This document shows, piece by piece, positions 26,804 through 36,187 of a DNA stretch of 64,000 nucleotides; the first letter of the stretch is position 1; each line of letters starts with the position of its first letter. Where the stretch lies: assembly GCF_008935075.1 (NCBI RefSeq), contig NZ_CP044545.1, positions 2,197,501-2,261,500 of the forward strand, written 5' to 3'. The stretch comes from Pradoshia sp. D12. Lineage in GTDB: Bacteria > Bacillota > Bacilli > Bacillales > Pradoshiaceae. The notes beneath the pieces are model-generated. The model did no database searches, was not told where the DNA came from, and worked only from the letters and a program-made list of their open reading frames with translations. A program made the translations under genes and the position numbers.

Positions 26804-27895
26804 TTATTTTAATAGAGTATCTAACAGTGCTACATTTTCACATGAATTAAATTGCACAGGAACATAAATCCTTTTTGGATTGTAAGTACCCTTAACTTGT
26901 TCTAAAAGAAGGTCAACTGCTTTTTTACTACATTTATCAATATCTTGCTTTATAAATGGAACTCCAGCTATACCAGATGGATCAAAGGTCAACAATACAA
27001 TTTCTCGACCTAATTCCTTCTTCAAAGAACAGATTGCTAAATGAGTATAAAGAGCTAATTCTGCATTCATTGTAAAAACAGCTGAAATTTCTGGCTTACT
27101 TAATAAAAAAATCTTAATTAAGTTTGGGGTTATATTCGGTTGAATATCATTGAATCCTAATAAAAGCCATTGGTTCTTATCAATTTTAATCCCTTTAATT
27201 AGAAAAGCGTTTTCAAATCCCTTTGATCTCTCATTAGTTACAGTATTGGTAATGAACGGAGATATGAGCCCAATATTCTTGTGCCCTTCATTTAATAAGT
27301 AGGAAATAGCTTCGAACGTACCGACTTCATTTTCGGAGGTTACACTATAAGTTAAAATATTTTCCATATATCTATCAATTAATACAAAAGGATATTTATC
27401 CAATGACAGTTTAAGGACAGCCTCATTATATGTTTCTTTTTCTGTAGGAAAGATAATCATCCCGCTTACTTCCATCTCTCTAAACATTTCAATAGCATCC
27501 GCTTCAACATATTGGGACTCTCTTGTAATTTTTATAATAAGTTTATAACCATTTTCTGTAACATACCTCTCAATAAAATTAACAAACTCTTGTTCAATCT
27601 TCGTTTTCATATTTGGTAGAATAAGTGCGATTAATCCCTTTTGTTTATTCAGTTGATTAATAGAAGAGGTTAAATAACTTTCACAAACAAACGTACCTTT
27701 TCCTTTGATTCTTTCTACTATTCCTTCTTCAGCAAGTCCAACAAGCGCATTTTTAGTTGTAATCTGGCTAACATGATATTCTTTCGTCAACTCTTTTTCA
27801 GAGGAAACACGATCACCTACCCGGAGCTTACCTGTTTGTATTTGAGCTTTAATTTTATTTTTTATTTGTTGATACAGAGGCTCATTTTTAATCGT
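26804..27895 (-). CDS. GntR-HTH/LacI-sensor regulator without a canonical start codon
   Basis: Transcription factor with a GntR winged helix fused to a LacI-type ligand domain, the AraR plan. From the first canonical in-frame start (TTG at 27790) the protein lacks the front of its HTH. The same frame is open 35 codons further and encodes the missing part (PLYQQIKNKIKAQIQTG, then VGDRVSSEKELTKEYHVSQ). An in-frame TGA lies at 27901-27899, and between it and the domain there is no ATG, GTG or TTG. AAAGGG is positioned for ACG at 27895 or ATT at 27892. So it uses a near-cognate start, or the ATG was lost (ATG to ACG) and the gene is impaired. Its likely targets are the GH2/ABC genes. Confidence 0.75.
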   Translation of the reverse strand, partial: TIKNEPLYQQIKNKIKAQIQTGKLRVGDRVSSEKELTKEYHVSQITTKNALVGLAEEGIVERIKGKGTFVCESYLTSSINQLNKQKGLIALILPNMKTKIEQEFVNFIERYVTENGYKLIIKITRESQYVEADAIEMFREMEVSGMIIFPTEKETYNEAVLKLSLDKYPFVLIDRYMENILTYSVTSENEVGTFEAISYLLNEGHKNIGLISPFITNTVTNERSKGFENAFLIKGIKIDKNQWLLLGFNDIQPNITPNLIKIFLLSKPEISAVFTMNAELALYTHLAICSLKKELGREIVLLTFDPSGIAGVPFIKQDIDKCSKKAVDLLLEQVKGTYNPKRIYVPVQFNSCENVALLDTLLK

Positions 27896-27923
27896 AACTC
27901 ACCCTTTATTCTTTATATACTGA

Positions 27924-27951
27924 TATACTAAGCATACTAACCATTAGTATA
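27924..27951. promoter_or_regulatory. Autoregulatory operator candidate (ATACTAA repeats)
   Basis: ATACTAA occurs twice (27925-27931 and 27934-27940), followed by the inverted copy TTAGTAT (27944-27950) with a 3-base spacer. It matches the palindrome before GH2 and lies about 30 bases before the regulator's first coding base. Confidence 0.6.
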
Positions 27952-28390
27952 TTTTACCACCTTTTAGTGGATTATATTAATTCATATATAAAAGATAATC
28001 TCAATAGTACATTTGTTTACAGTGTATAAATTAAAAATACAAAAAGAAACAAACTGCGAATAATATCAACAAATATCAATAAGCATAATAAATAAGGATT
28101 CTATTATAATTAAGTCTATAAAAGTTCATAAATATATTTTTATCTGCATCTTGATTTTCATAATAAAAACACATTTACCAATGGTATGGTTTACACAATT
28201 AAACTTAAACTCTCCTTAAATCCATATCCACTAACTCCAATTTTCAATAAAAATAATAGATTGAAATATCTAATCTATCCTCTCAAATAAAAGTGGTAAA
28301 AAACTTCATCGTCCCCTTCCTTTATTTCACAACACCATAATAATAGGTCAATAGAGTCAATTTATGTTAAAATTACACTTTACAGATAGG
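27952..28390. other. AT-rich divergent spacer
   Basis: About 440 bases of very AT-rich DNA between the regulator and the DJ-1-like gene. No gene, RNA or repeat is visible. It must contain the promoter of both genes, but no hexamer pair stands out. Confidence 0.4.
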
Positions 28391-28400
28391 AGGATTTTTA

Positions 28401-29105
28401 ATGGCGAAAAAGAAAGTATTGGCTGTTGTGACGAGCCATGAATATATGAAAAATAAAAAAGACAAAACGGGTTTATGGTTAAGCGAACTTGTACATTTTT
28501 ATGATTGTTTAAAATTGGCAGGATATGAGGTTGATATAGTTTCCACAAAAGGAGGAAAAGTACCACTTGATCCGAAAAGCCTTCTCCCTGTCTTGCTGGA
28601 TAACAGGACAAAGGAATACTATCTGGATCCGTATTTTATTAGTAGATTGGATAAAACCACTTCTATCGATGAAATAACATCTGACGAGTATGGCTGCATC
28701 TATTTTGCCGGCGGACATGGAACGATGTGGGACTTCCCTAACCAGTCCAGCATTCAAAAGTTAACCGCTGAAATATATGAAAAAGGCGGTGTCGTTTCGG
28801 CTGTTTGCCACGGACCTGCTGCTTTATTAAATGTTGTATTATCAGATGGGACTCATCTCTTGGAAGGAAAAACAGTAACCGGTTATACAAATATGGAAGA
28901 AACGATCATGTTTGCATCACATAAAATACCATTCAAGCTTCAAAATGAGTTAACCGCTAAAGCTGGAAAATTCACAAAATCAACCGTTCCTTTCACATCA
29001 CATGTGGTGGAAAATGAGCGAGTGATTACAGGACAAAATCCACAAAGCGCGCGAGCAGTTGGTGAGAAAACGTTACATTTCTTACAAAATCAAAAAAGAT
29101 ATTAA
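28401..29105 (+). CDS. DJ-1/PfpI family protein, Hsp31/glyoxalase III-like
   Basis: 234-residue cytoplasmic protein of the class I glutamine-amidotransferase-like fold. The nucleophile elbow AVCHGPAALL places C136 with H137; E29 (TGLWLSE) is the glutamate that pairs with it in Hsp31-type members, and the YFAGGHGTMWDFPN loop is typical of that branch. Known relatives act on methylglyoxal or as stress chaperones and deglycases; which applies is unknown. RBS AGGAGG sits eight bases before the ATG. It is monocistronic, with a bidirectional terminator shared with the next gene. Confidence 0.88.
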   Translation: MAKKKVLAVVTSHEYMKNKKDKTGLWLSELVHFYDCLKLAGYEVDIVSTKGGKVPLDPKSLLPVLLDNRTKEYYLDPYFISRLDKTTSIDEITSDEYGCIYFAGGHGTMWDFPNQSSIQKLTAEIYEKGGVVSAVCHGPAALLNVVLSDGTHLLEGKTVTGYTNMEETIMFASHKIPFKLQNELTAKAGKFTKSTVPFTSHVVENERVITGQNPQSARAVGEKTLHFLQNQKRY

Positions 29106-29159
29106 AAAATGTCGATTCAAACTCCAAACCTTTGTTGGAGTATTGAATCGACATTTTTT
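29104..29159. terminator. Bidirectional terminator
   Basis: Long stem: AAAAAATGTCGATTCAA (29104-29120) with its complement (29143-29159), continued by ACTCCAA / TTGGAGT inside. T runs follow on both strands. It serves the DJ-1-like gene and the convergent TrhA gene. Confidence 0.85.
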
Positions 29160-29163
29160 TAAT

Positions 29164-29808
29164 TTACATAGGTAATACATACAAAAAGATAGATAAAAAG
29201 TGCAGAATAGAAGCAACCAAGACCATCAGATGCCAAATCGCATGGTGATATGGAAACCCTCTCCATACATAAAAGATGCTTCCTACCGTGTATAATAATC
29301 CGCCATACACAAGCATCATTAATCCAGTTGGAGGAACTGCCATTTTTAACGGCTCCCATGCTACAACAATTAACCAGCCCATGATGATATAGATTATTGT
29401 AGAGAGAATGACAAATTTCCTTAGGAAAATGGCTTTAAAAACAATTCCGGCTATTGCCAACGTCCAGATAATCGCCAATAATGCATATCCTGTTTTCCCT
29501 CCAATTGCAATGATTGCATACGGTGTATACGTTCCTGCAATAAATAAATAGATGGAGGTATGATCAAAGAATTCCATAATCACTTTGACTTTGCCCTCAG
29601 GAAATGCATGAGTCAGAGTCGAGAATGTAAAAAGCATCAACATCGATATTCCATAGACCAAAACAACTGATAGCCTATCGCCAGCTCCATTCGTTATAGA
29701 AAAAACAATCATTAAGATTAGGGCCGCAAAGGATAAAGCTGCTCCTATCCCATGCGTAATCGCATTGACGACTTCTTCTTTCTTGGTGTAAGTATAGACT
29801 CGATTCAT
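29164..29808 (-). CDS. trhA: Hemolysin III family membrane protein (TrhA/YplQ-like, PAQR)
   Basis: 214-residue integral membrane protein with seven predicted helices. It opens with VVNAITHGIGAALSFAALI, where the His belongs to the PAQR metal site; the remaining motif residues are in THAFPEG (helix 2-3 loop) and in FPYHHAIWHLMVL near the C-terminus. Related bacterial proteins influence membrane fluidity homeostasis; hemolytic activity is not implied. I start at the ATG at 29808 behind AAAGGAG; the longer frame is unsupported. It converges on the DJ-1-like gene. Confidence 0.9.
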   Translation of the reverse strand: MNRVYTYTKKEEVVNAITHGIGAALSFAALILMIVFSITNGAGDRLSVVLVYGISMLMLFTFSTLTHAFPEGKVKVIMEFFDHTSIYLFIAGTYTPYAIIAIGGKTGYALLAIIWTLAIAGIVFKAIFLRKFVILSTIIYIIMGWLIVVAWEPLKMAVPPTGLMMLVYGGLLYTVGSIFYVWRGFPYHHAIWHLMVLVASILHFLSIFLYVLPM

Positions 29809-29875
29809 CAAGAGACTCCTTTCCATGTTTTTATTTGTCTATTCCCGTTTTTTTGCTAAATTAATACCTTTCTAC

Positions 29876-31339
29876 CTATTTTTTAAGATTTAATTGTTTT
29901 AAAAGATATGGCCAGACCTCCATAATATCTGTTGCTAGCATTGCGCTAGGTTCACGTTCAATCGCCCAATATTCTGACGATTTCCCATGAAGATAAACCG
30001 CATTCGACACGGCTGTTGTATAGTGTGAGAAAGGTTCAGATTGACACAGTAATCCTAAAATAATTCCAAGCAATGTGTCTCCAGAACCGCCTTTTGAAAG
30101 ACCGCGATTTCCCGTTTGATTGATATAGCCAGTTCCATCTGGAAAAGCGATAACCGTATTTACTCCTTTTAAAATAACTGTTACCTCATGTTCAATAGCA
30201 AAATCACGAGCAACCGAAATGCGGTTTTCATTGATCCACCTAGAAGATAATCCTGTAATTCGAGCCATCTCTCCGGGATGAGGTGTCAAAATGACCGGTG
30301 CCGGACGCCCTTTTGGATACTCTCTTTTTTGCAGGGCAGCGGCATCTAAAATAAGAGGCAAATCAGGTTGATTCAATAAAAATTGAACTTTATCCTCCAA
30401 TTGTTCATCCAAATCCAAACCAGGACCGATTGCTGCTGCTTTCATACTGGATAGCTGTTTATTTTCTTTTAATTGTTGAAGCGTGTGATACCAATAGGTT
30501 GCTTCAGGAAGTCTCTGACAAACAATTTGTGCTACACTTTTATCGGTTGCGATTGTCAGTTTGCCAATTCCGGAACGCATAGCACCAAGACCAGACAGAA
30601 GTGCACAACCTGGCATTTCCTCACTGCCAGCAATTAATAATCCGGTTCCAAATGATCCTTTGTGCGGATTATTTGGTAAAGCAGGCCATGTTTGTTTAAC
30701 ATCTTCCTCTGTCCATACTCTCCAGCCTGATTGCTGTACCAATCCAATATCCAACGATTTGACTGTCCCATAGTATTCAGCCGAAGGCACTAAAAAAGCT
30801 GAAGGCTTAACCCCATGTAAGCATAATGTGTAATCTGCTTTAAAGGCAGTCACTACATTACCTCTATCTGCTTCAACACCTGAAGGAATATCAATCGCAA
30901 TTTTCAGAGCCAATGATTGGTTCCAGTAGGCAAGCACTCGATCCGCATGACTGGAAAACGGCGGTTTAAACCCAATTCCAAAGAGCCCATCTACCAGAAC
31001 ATCATATTCATTTTCAATCGTTTGGGTGTATGGGTATCCACAAGTAATAAAATAAGAAAAATGCTGTTGCGCAACTTTAGACTTTGGCAATCCAAACGGC
31101 AAAATAAGCGTCGCCTTATAACCGTGATTCAGCAATAATCTCGCAAGGACAATCGCATCGCCTCCATTATTTCCTTGCCCAGCGATGATTCCAACTTCAT
31201 CTTCCCTCTGAATTAAACTGGATACTTCTCTGAACAAAGCCTGTCCAGAGTTTTCCATTAAAGCAAAGATGGATAGCCCATCCGCGTCAGCTTTACTGTC
31301 GACTTCTCTGATATCATTCGCAAAATAAATATTCATCAT
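29876..31339 (-). CDS. Bifunctional NAD(P)H-hydrate epimerase / ADP-dependent NAD(P)HX dehydratase
   Basis: Metabolite-repair enzyme that returns hydrated NAD(P)H to the normal cofactor. The N-terminal YjeF domain (1-210) has the signature GIIAGQGNNGGDAIVLARLL and DVLVDGLFGIG; it interconverts the R and S hydrates. The C-terminal ribokinase-like domain (from about 220) has GSFGTGLLIAGSEEMPG and the NRGLSKGGSGDTLLG nucleotide loop with its catalytic Asp. At 487 residues it matches the fused form. Adjacent ATG codons follow GAGAGGTGG, and either could start. It is monocistronic as far as visible. Confidence 0.93.
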   Translation of the reverse strand: MMNIYFANDIREVDSKADADGLSIFALMENSGQALFREVSSLIQREDEVGIIAGQGNNGGDAIVLARLLLNHGYKATLILPFGLPKSKVAQQHFSYFITCGYPYTQTIENEYDVLVDGLFGIGFKPPFSSHADRVLAYWNQSLALKIAIDIPSGVEADRGNVVTAFKADYTLCLHGVKPSAFLVPSAEYYGTVKSLDIGLVQQSGWRVWTEEDVKQTWPALPNNPHKGSFGTGLLIAGSEEMPGCALLSGLGAMRSGIGKLTIATDKSVAQIVCQRLPEATYWYHTLQQLKENKQLSSMKAAAIGPGLDLDEQLEDKVQFLLNQPDLPLILDAAALQKREYPKGRPAPVILTPHPGEMARITGLSSRWINENRISVARDFAIEHEVTVILKGVNTVIAFPDGTGYINQTGNRGLSKGGSGDTLLGIILGLLCQSEPFSHYTTAVSNAVYLHGKSSEYWAIEREPSAMLATDIMEVWPYLLKQLNLKK

Positions 31340-31414
31340 CGACCACCTCTCTTCTTATATTTTTAGTATACAACAATAGGAATAGGAAATTTAAACGATA
31401 TAGTAAGGTAAGGG

Positions 31415-31580
31415 ATCTGATATCTATTGATCAGATATAGGTTTAGGAGAGAGGTAGCATAGGTGTTGAATAGGTGGGGCATAGATGGTCCATAGCCAGG
31501 GGATTCCTCCTTTCTCCCACCTTTCCCATACCTTTACGCCACCTTTGACCGGGGATAGGTGTGATATAGGTGGGGTAAAG
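31415..31580. repeat. AGGTG/CACCT repeat region with inverted copies
   Basis: A GC-richer patch in an otherwise AT-rich gap (31340-31781). It holds several ATAGGTG units (31459-31480 and 31554-31575) and complementary CCACCTTT units (31517-31546). CTTTACGCCACCT (31532-31544) pairs with AGGTGGGGTAAAG (31568-31580) with one mismatch. A separate ATCTGAT/ATCAGAT pair lies at 31415-31436. It could fold into a multibranched RNA or be a decayed repeat element. I do not recognise it as a known riboswitch. Confidence 0.5.
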
Positions 31581-31781
31581 CTCCGGTATAAGTTTTCGAT
31601 TTAAAATAAAATAGTCAGCTCCACAATCGGAACTGACATTTGTTTAACCATCAACTTCCAGTAAATAACGTATCTCCTTTTTCCAGTTCCCCTGTATGAA
31701 GTTGATAACACTTATACTTATTTCCTGCCTGTTCTTTTATCCAACTTGCTGCATTCGTTCTTGATGATCATAAGTATCAAT

Positions 31782-32408
31782 TTACTTGGAAAAATTAATC
31801 AAATTATCACCGAGGTTCAGAATGACGCTATGATTCTTTTCGATTGCTTTCCTTCTTGATTCTGTATTCACTTCATCTGTCAGTAAAATAAGATGTCCTT
31901 GATCCGTTTGCGGTAATCCAGCCCTCTTCAGATTCTTTTCAGTAGCCTCATATAAATGTTTTTTCCTGTTTGACACATAAAAGATTTGGATTCCTTTCAT
32001 ATCCGCATATTGAAGGAACTCTGATGCACCAGGCAGAGGTTTGGCATTTGCTTGGTAGACCCATGCATCCCATTCTTTATCATTAAAGGAGCTTTTCTTT
32101 TGAGCCAACTTAGCTAAAAAAGGGCGGTTATTCAATACGGTTTCATCTAAATCTAAAATAATGGCTTTATCCTCATCCGTCTTTTGTTGCAGAGCTCGAT
32201 CGAGTCTATGTTTAGCCACTTTATAACCTTTACTAAATGACGCATCAGTCGTAGATTGTTGGTACCTAAGGACGTGCATTATATTTTCTTCTTGTTGATT
32301 CTTATACGGACTAGCTTCTATCCAGTTCATAGGTAAGCTTATCCAAACACTAAATACAGTAATAAGTATACTTCCTTTTCTGATGCCATTCTTTTTCATT
32401 CCAATCAC
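31782..32408 (-). pseudogene. Truncated class-C acid phosphatase / 5'-nucleotidase e(P4) family
   Basis: HAD-superfamily phosphatase with signal-like hydrophobic N-terminus (KGSILITVFSVWISLP). Nucleophile D86 and D88 lie in ILDLDETVLNN, and PLPGASEFLQYADMKGIQIFYVSNRK follows the family's core in two adjacent blocks. The protein stops at GDNLINFSK. In the family this motif is GDNLxDF, whose second Asp binds Mg, and about 50 more residues follow, ending in a conserved GDWE-like segment. Here the second Asp is Asn and the tail is missing. Downstream, another frame encodes an unrelated 30-residue piece (AASWIKEQAGNKYKCYQLH). So the 3' end has been lost and activity is doubtful. Start may be the ATG at codon 4. 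Confidence 0.65.
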
Positions 32409-32766
32409 CTCTCGAACAGTTTTTCCAAAGACTTTTCATTTCATGAAAAATTTATATTGGAATAGCGAATCTGCTTAAATAAAGTAGGTATTGGATACGA
32501 AAAAAAGACCTCATTTGAGATCTTTACTGATTGATTTAGAATTTTCTTTTTCTTATTAAAATACTACTAAACATCCTCAAAGAAACCGCAAAACAGAACA
32601 TTTTATCAGTCGGAATTTACAGAATAAACCTATTTTCCAGAAATTTTTTAATCTTTAATTAGGGTCTTTATTATGAGGAGCCGAATTGTAAAACTATTTA
32701 TCTCCATTGGTATACATATCTTAGAATTCATAAGAACTAATATTCATAAATATAGGGGTGATATTC

Positions 32767-32868
32767 TTGTTTAAAAAACCATTTATTTTGTTGATGATCG
32801 GTATCATTCTTGTTCTATTTATAGATACGGGTGCAAAGAATTTCTCAGATCTTTTGCTTAATAAATAA
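32767..32868 (+). CDS. 33-residue membrane peptide
   Basis: Small frame beginning with TTG behind AGGGGTGAT: one hydrophobic helix (PFILLMIGIILVLFIDTG) after a basic KK, then a short polar tail ending DLLLNK. The reading frame, ribosome binding site and immediate terminator make a complete minimal gene. I recognise no family. It could be a membrane-active or regulatory peptide of the kind common in Bacillus, or a chance frame. Confidence 0.5.
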   Translation: MFKKPFILLMIGIILVLFIDTGAKNFSDLLLNK

Positions 32869-32884
32869 ACAGAAACATAAAAAA

Positions 32885-32956
32885 AGCGGGGAATGCGATA
32901 CCGCCCCTTAAAAGTTAGTTTTACTCTAACTTTTAGGGTATGACAACTTCCCCGCT
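32885..32956. terminator. Nested bidirectional terminator
   Basis: Outer stem AGCGGGGAA / TTCCCCGCT (32885-32893, 32948-32956) and inner stem CCCTTAAAAGTTAG / CTAACTTTTAGGG (32905-32938). It stands between the small membrane ORF and the convergent DinB-like gene and can serve both. Confidence 0.75.
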
Positions 32957-32963
32957 CTCTTTA

Positions 32964-33449
32964 TTAATATTGATTAGTAGTCTTATGTCGTTCAACTAAT
33001 TTTTTTAATGATTGAATCTGACCTAGATGCATCGCTTCATGGCTCAGTAAAAAGTGAAACAATTCGCTTTTTGTTTTAATACCAAACTTTGCAAGAGGAC
33101 CTGTTACCTCTTCTCTCCAGAATTCCTCCGGTAAATCTTTAATTCTCTTTTCCTGAGATTGATAATTGGACTTGATATCATTCAAAGAAGGTGCACTTCT
33201 TTGCCAATATTTTGGCGAAGTTCCGCTTCTGAAAAATTCTCCATATAACTCTGAAAGCGGTGAACCGCTGCCAGGATAATCAAACAAGAAGGATTCCGCA
33301 CTTACCAGTACATGCCCTAATTGCCAGCGAATCGTATTATTAAAACCTTCTGGTTGAAGATCAGCCTCCGCTTCAGATAAATCCTCTAAAATTTCCTGTA
33401 GCTTACTTCTGGTCAACTCAAATTGTTTTTGCATACCAGTCGTTTCCAT
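32964..33449 (-). CDS. DinB/YfiT-like metal-binding four-helix protein
   Basis: 161 residues with the DinB-superfamily four-helix bundle. The metal-binding histidines are visible as WQLGHVLVS (helix 2) and HEAMHLGQI (helix 4), the H-x3-H triad of the family. Relatives include mycothiol- and bacillithiol-dependent transferases; those with this triad are thought to be thiol S-transferases, but most are uncharacterised. It is monocistronic, ending at the nested terminator and lying beyond the trp operon's 3' end. Confidence 0.82.
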   Translation of the reverse strand: METTGMQKQFELTRSKLQEILEDLSEAEADLQPEGFNNTIRWQLGHVLVSAESFLFDYPGSGSPLSELYGEFFRSGTSPKYWQRSAPSLNDIKSNYQSQEKRIKDLPEEFWREEVTGPLAKFGIKTKSELFHFLLSHEAMHLGQIQSLKKLVERHKTTNQY

Positions 33450-33571
33450 ATAATCCCCTCCACTAATTCTTTTTGCCCTTCACAAGATATGGGTTGCTAT
33501 CCTTTATACCCTATCTTTCCTGAAAAAAAACAGAAGTGAAACGGCTTATTGGACTGATAACATACAAATTG

Positions 33572-34372
33572 TTAGCTGGTTGTTTGTTTTGCCTTATTTC
33601 TAATCAATTCTTTAACAAAGGACTCCAATTCCTTATGGCCCTTTTGATGCAGTAAACTTACAACCTTACTCCCTACAATAATTCCATCACAATAGTCATA
33701 CAATTGATTGGCCGTCTTTGCATTGGATATTCCAAATCCCGCATAGATTGGACAATCCGTATTCTGCTTAAGTTGTAGGATTTGTTCTTTAAAGGCTTCA
33801 TCATTCAACTGTGCCTGTTCTCCTGTTGTCCCATTTACCGTTACTGCATAAATAAAACCTTCCGCTCCATCACAAAGCTTTGCCATTCGAGTTGGATTTG
33901 CCGTTAAAGGTATGAGTCTAATTAACACAATCCCTTCATTACTGAGCTCTTTCTTAAACATCTGCTCTTCCTCCAGGGGAACATCTGGAATGATACAGGC
34001 ACTAATGGAGGCTTCTCTGCACTTGGCAGCAAATTTTGAAATCCCAAGGCGTAAAACAGGATTTGCATACGTCATCATTATTAACGGAATTTCAATAATT
34101 TCCTCAGTATTCTTTAATTCATTTAATATATCCTCCAAAGTAATATCCTGTTCCAGGGCACGTAAACCTGCTTCCTGAATGCTAGGTCCGTCAGCTACTG
34201 GGTCAGAAAATGGAATTCCAATTTCTATGGCGGAAGCCTCTAATCTTTCAAAGTACTTTATAGTCGGAACAAGCTGATCAAGCCCTCCATCACCGCCCAT
34301 AATATAGGGGATAAACCCTTTTTTTTCACTCTTTTTAGCCTCTGAAAAACAATCTACTAGCTTATTAGGCAT
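33572..34372 (-). CDS. trpA: Tryptophan synthase alpha chain
   Basis: Cleaves indole-3-glycerol phosphate to indole and glyceraldehyde-3-phosphate; indole passes through the tunnel to TrpB. Catalytic residues are E50 and D61 in [16 protein letters not shown], and phosphate is held by the GFGISNAKT segment near residue 207. The ATG at 34372 lies seven bases after GGAGGT and overlaps trpB's stop by eight bases; the longer TTG start is unlikely. At 266 residues it is normal. Last gene of the trp operon. I see no strong terminator in the 120 bases after it. Confidence 0.96.
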   Translation of the reverse strand: MPNKLVDCFSEAKKSEKKGFIPYIMGGDGGLDQLVPTIKYFERLEASAIEIGIPFSDPVADGPSIQEAGLRALEQDITLEDILNELKNTEEIIEIPLIMMTYANPVLRLGISKFAAKCREASISACIIPDVPLEEEQMFKKELSNEGIVLIRLIPLTANPTRMAKLCDGAEGFIYAVTVNGTTGEQAQLNDEAFKEQILQLKQNTDCPIYAGFGISNAKTANQLYDYCDGIIVGSKVVSLLHQKGHKELESFVKELIRNKAKQTTS

Positions 34373-35573
34373 GCTCCGCACCTCCAACTACATTCATGAC
34401 GGTATCCATATCTTTATCTCCTCTCCCAGATAAACAAATCACAATAGACTGATCTTTCCCCATATTAGGTGCCCTTTTGACTGCTTCCGCTATCGCATGC
34501 GAGCTTTCGAGCGCAGGTATAATTCCTTCCTTTCTTGTTAACAGCTTAAATGCCTCTAATGCCTCATCATCTCGAATAGATATATATTCAACTCTTCCCT
34601 CGTCCTTCAGAAAGCAGTGCTCCGGTCCGACTCCCGGATAATCTAGTCCAGCCGATATAGAATGAGCTTCCTCTATCTGTCCAGCTTTATCCTGCAGGAG
34701 ATACATGAGTGCGCCATGCAGAATCCCCTTTTCTCCTTTTGAAAGGGATGCTGCATGCTCATTTGTATCTAACCCATGGCCAGCCGCTTCCACGCCTACT
34801 AAAGTAACCTGTTCATCCTCTAAAAATTCGTAAAACATCCCCATCGCGTTACTGCCACCGCCGATACAGGCAATAATTTCATCTGGCAATCGATTGTGTA
34901 AAGCTAAGAATTGCTCCCTGGTTTCCCGACCTATTACACTCTGGAAATCTCGTACAATTTGCGGGAAAGGATGGGGTCCCATCACAGATCCCAATAAATA
35001 ATGTGTATCCTCAATATGACCGACCCAGTAACGTAAAGCTTCATTTACGGCATCCTTCAGTGAACAGCTTCCTTGTTGTACAGGCACTACCTTTGCACCC
35101 AACAATTCCATTTTCAATACATTCGGTTTTTGCCTCTTCACATCTTTTTCACCCATAAAGATTACTGCTTCCAAACCAAGCAAGGCACAGGCTGAAGCAG
35201 TCGCGACTCCATGCTGGCCGGCACCTGTTTCCGCAACAATTCTTGTTTTGCCCATTACTTTGGCAAGCAGGGCCTGACCAAGTGTATTATTAATTTTGTG
35301 AGCCCCGGTATGATTTAAATCCTCCCTTTTAAGGTAAATCCGCGCACCACCTAAATGTTCGGTCAAATTTTCCGCATAGTATAACGGAGTCTCTCTTCCT
35401 ACATAATCCTTCAAAAGTAATTGATATTCAGTAATAAATGACTCTTCCTGCGCAATCGTTTTATAGGCTTCCTCCAATTCGAACAAAGCCGGCATTAATG
35501 TTTCCGGTACAAATCTTCCTCCATATTCCCCATATCGGCCAGTTTTATCTGGATATTCTTTTATTTGATTCAC
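34365..35573 (-). CDS. trpB: Tryptophan synthase beta chain
   Basis: PLP enzyme joining indole to serine to make tryptophan. PLP lysine is K93 in [10 protein letters not shown]; the phosphate loop [10 protein letters not shown] and the [12 protein letters not shown] segment are conserved. At 402 residues it is full length. It overlaps trpF by four bases (ATGA) and trpA by eight, as expected for tightly coupled expression of alpha and beta chains. Confidence 0.97.
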   Translation of the reverse strand: MNQIKEYPDKTGRYGEYGGRFVPETLMPALFELEEAYKTIAQEESFITEYQLLLKDYVGRETPLYYAENLTEHLGGARIYLKREDLNHTGAHKINNTLGQALLAKVMGKTRIVAETGAGQHGVATASACALLGLEAVIFMGEKDVKRQKPNVLKMELLGAKVVPVQQGSCSLKDAVNEALRYWVGHIEDTHYLLGSVMGPHPFPQIVRDFQSVIGRETREQFLALHNRLPDEIIACIGGGSNAMGMFYEFLEDEQVTLVGVEAAGHGLDTNEHAASLSKGEKGILHGALMYLLQDKAGQIEEAHSISAGLDYPGVGPEHCFLKDEGRVEYISIRDDEALEAFKLLTRKEGIIPALESSHAIAEAVKRAPNMGKDQSIVICLSGRGDKDMDTVMNVVGGAEHA

Positions 35574-36187
35574 TTGATTTCCCCCTCTTTTGCCATTTTT
35601 ATAAATTCAAAGATTTTTCTCGTATTTTTTCTCCCATTTACCTCAACACCACTGCTCACATCAACCATAAACGGATTTACAACCTCAATCGCAACTCTTA
35701 CATTTTCAGAATTCAAGCCTCCCGCTAAAATGATAGTAGGATATTTAGCTCCTAGTCCTCTAACCTTTTCCCAATCAAATGCCACTCCGTTTCCACCTCT
35801 ATATTCCCGTGCTTCAGCATCCAATAAAATATAATCAGCATGCTTAACATCACCAACATCTAAGTCTGCCTGAGCAGGCTTAATTCCTAGCGATTTAATG
35901 ATCGGCAATCCAACCTCCAAATAGTCTGCCGGCTTTTCTTCTCCATGAAGCTGAATGGCTGTCAATCCACAATATCGTGCCACTTGTTTCACCGTTTCTA
36001 CCTCTTCATTAACAAAGACACCGACCTTCCAGATTTCACCTTCCAGTTTGGAGATGATTGGTTTGGCCTTCTCAGGAATAATTCTTCGCTTGCTTTCGGC
36101 GAACATAAATCCAAGGGCATCCGCACCTGCTTTTTCAGCTGCTAATGCATGCTCGACGGTTTGTATTCCACAGATTTTCACCTTCAC
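35570..36187 (-). CDS. trpF: Phosphoribosylanthranilate isomerase
   Basis: TIM-barrel Amadori isomerase converting phosphoribosylanthranilate to CdRP. General base Cys7 in VKICGIQT, the strand [13 protein letters not shown] and general acid Asp in YILLDAEA are in place; the GGLNSENV and VDVSSGVE loops bind phosphate. At 205 residues it is normal. Its start overlaps trpC by four bases and its stop overlaps trpB by four. Confidence 0.96.
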   Translation of the reverse strand: MKVKICGIQTVEHALAAEKAGADALGFMFAESKRRIIPEKAKPIISKLEGEIWKVGVFVNEEVETVKQVARYCGLTAIQLHGEEKPADYLEVGLPIIKSLGIKPAQADLDVGDVKHADYILLDAEAREYRGGNGVAFDWEKVRGLGAKYPTIILAGGLNSENVRVAIEVVNPFMVDVSSGVEVNGRKNTRKIFEFIKMAKEGEIK

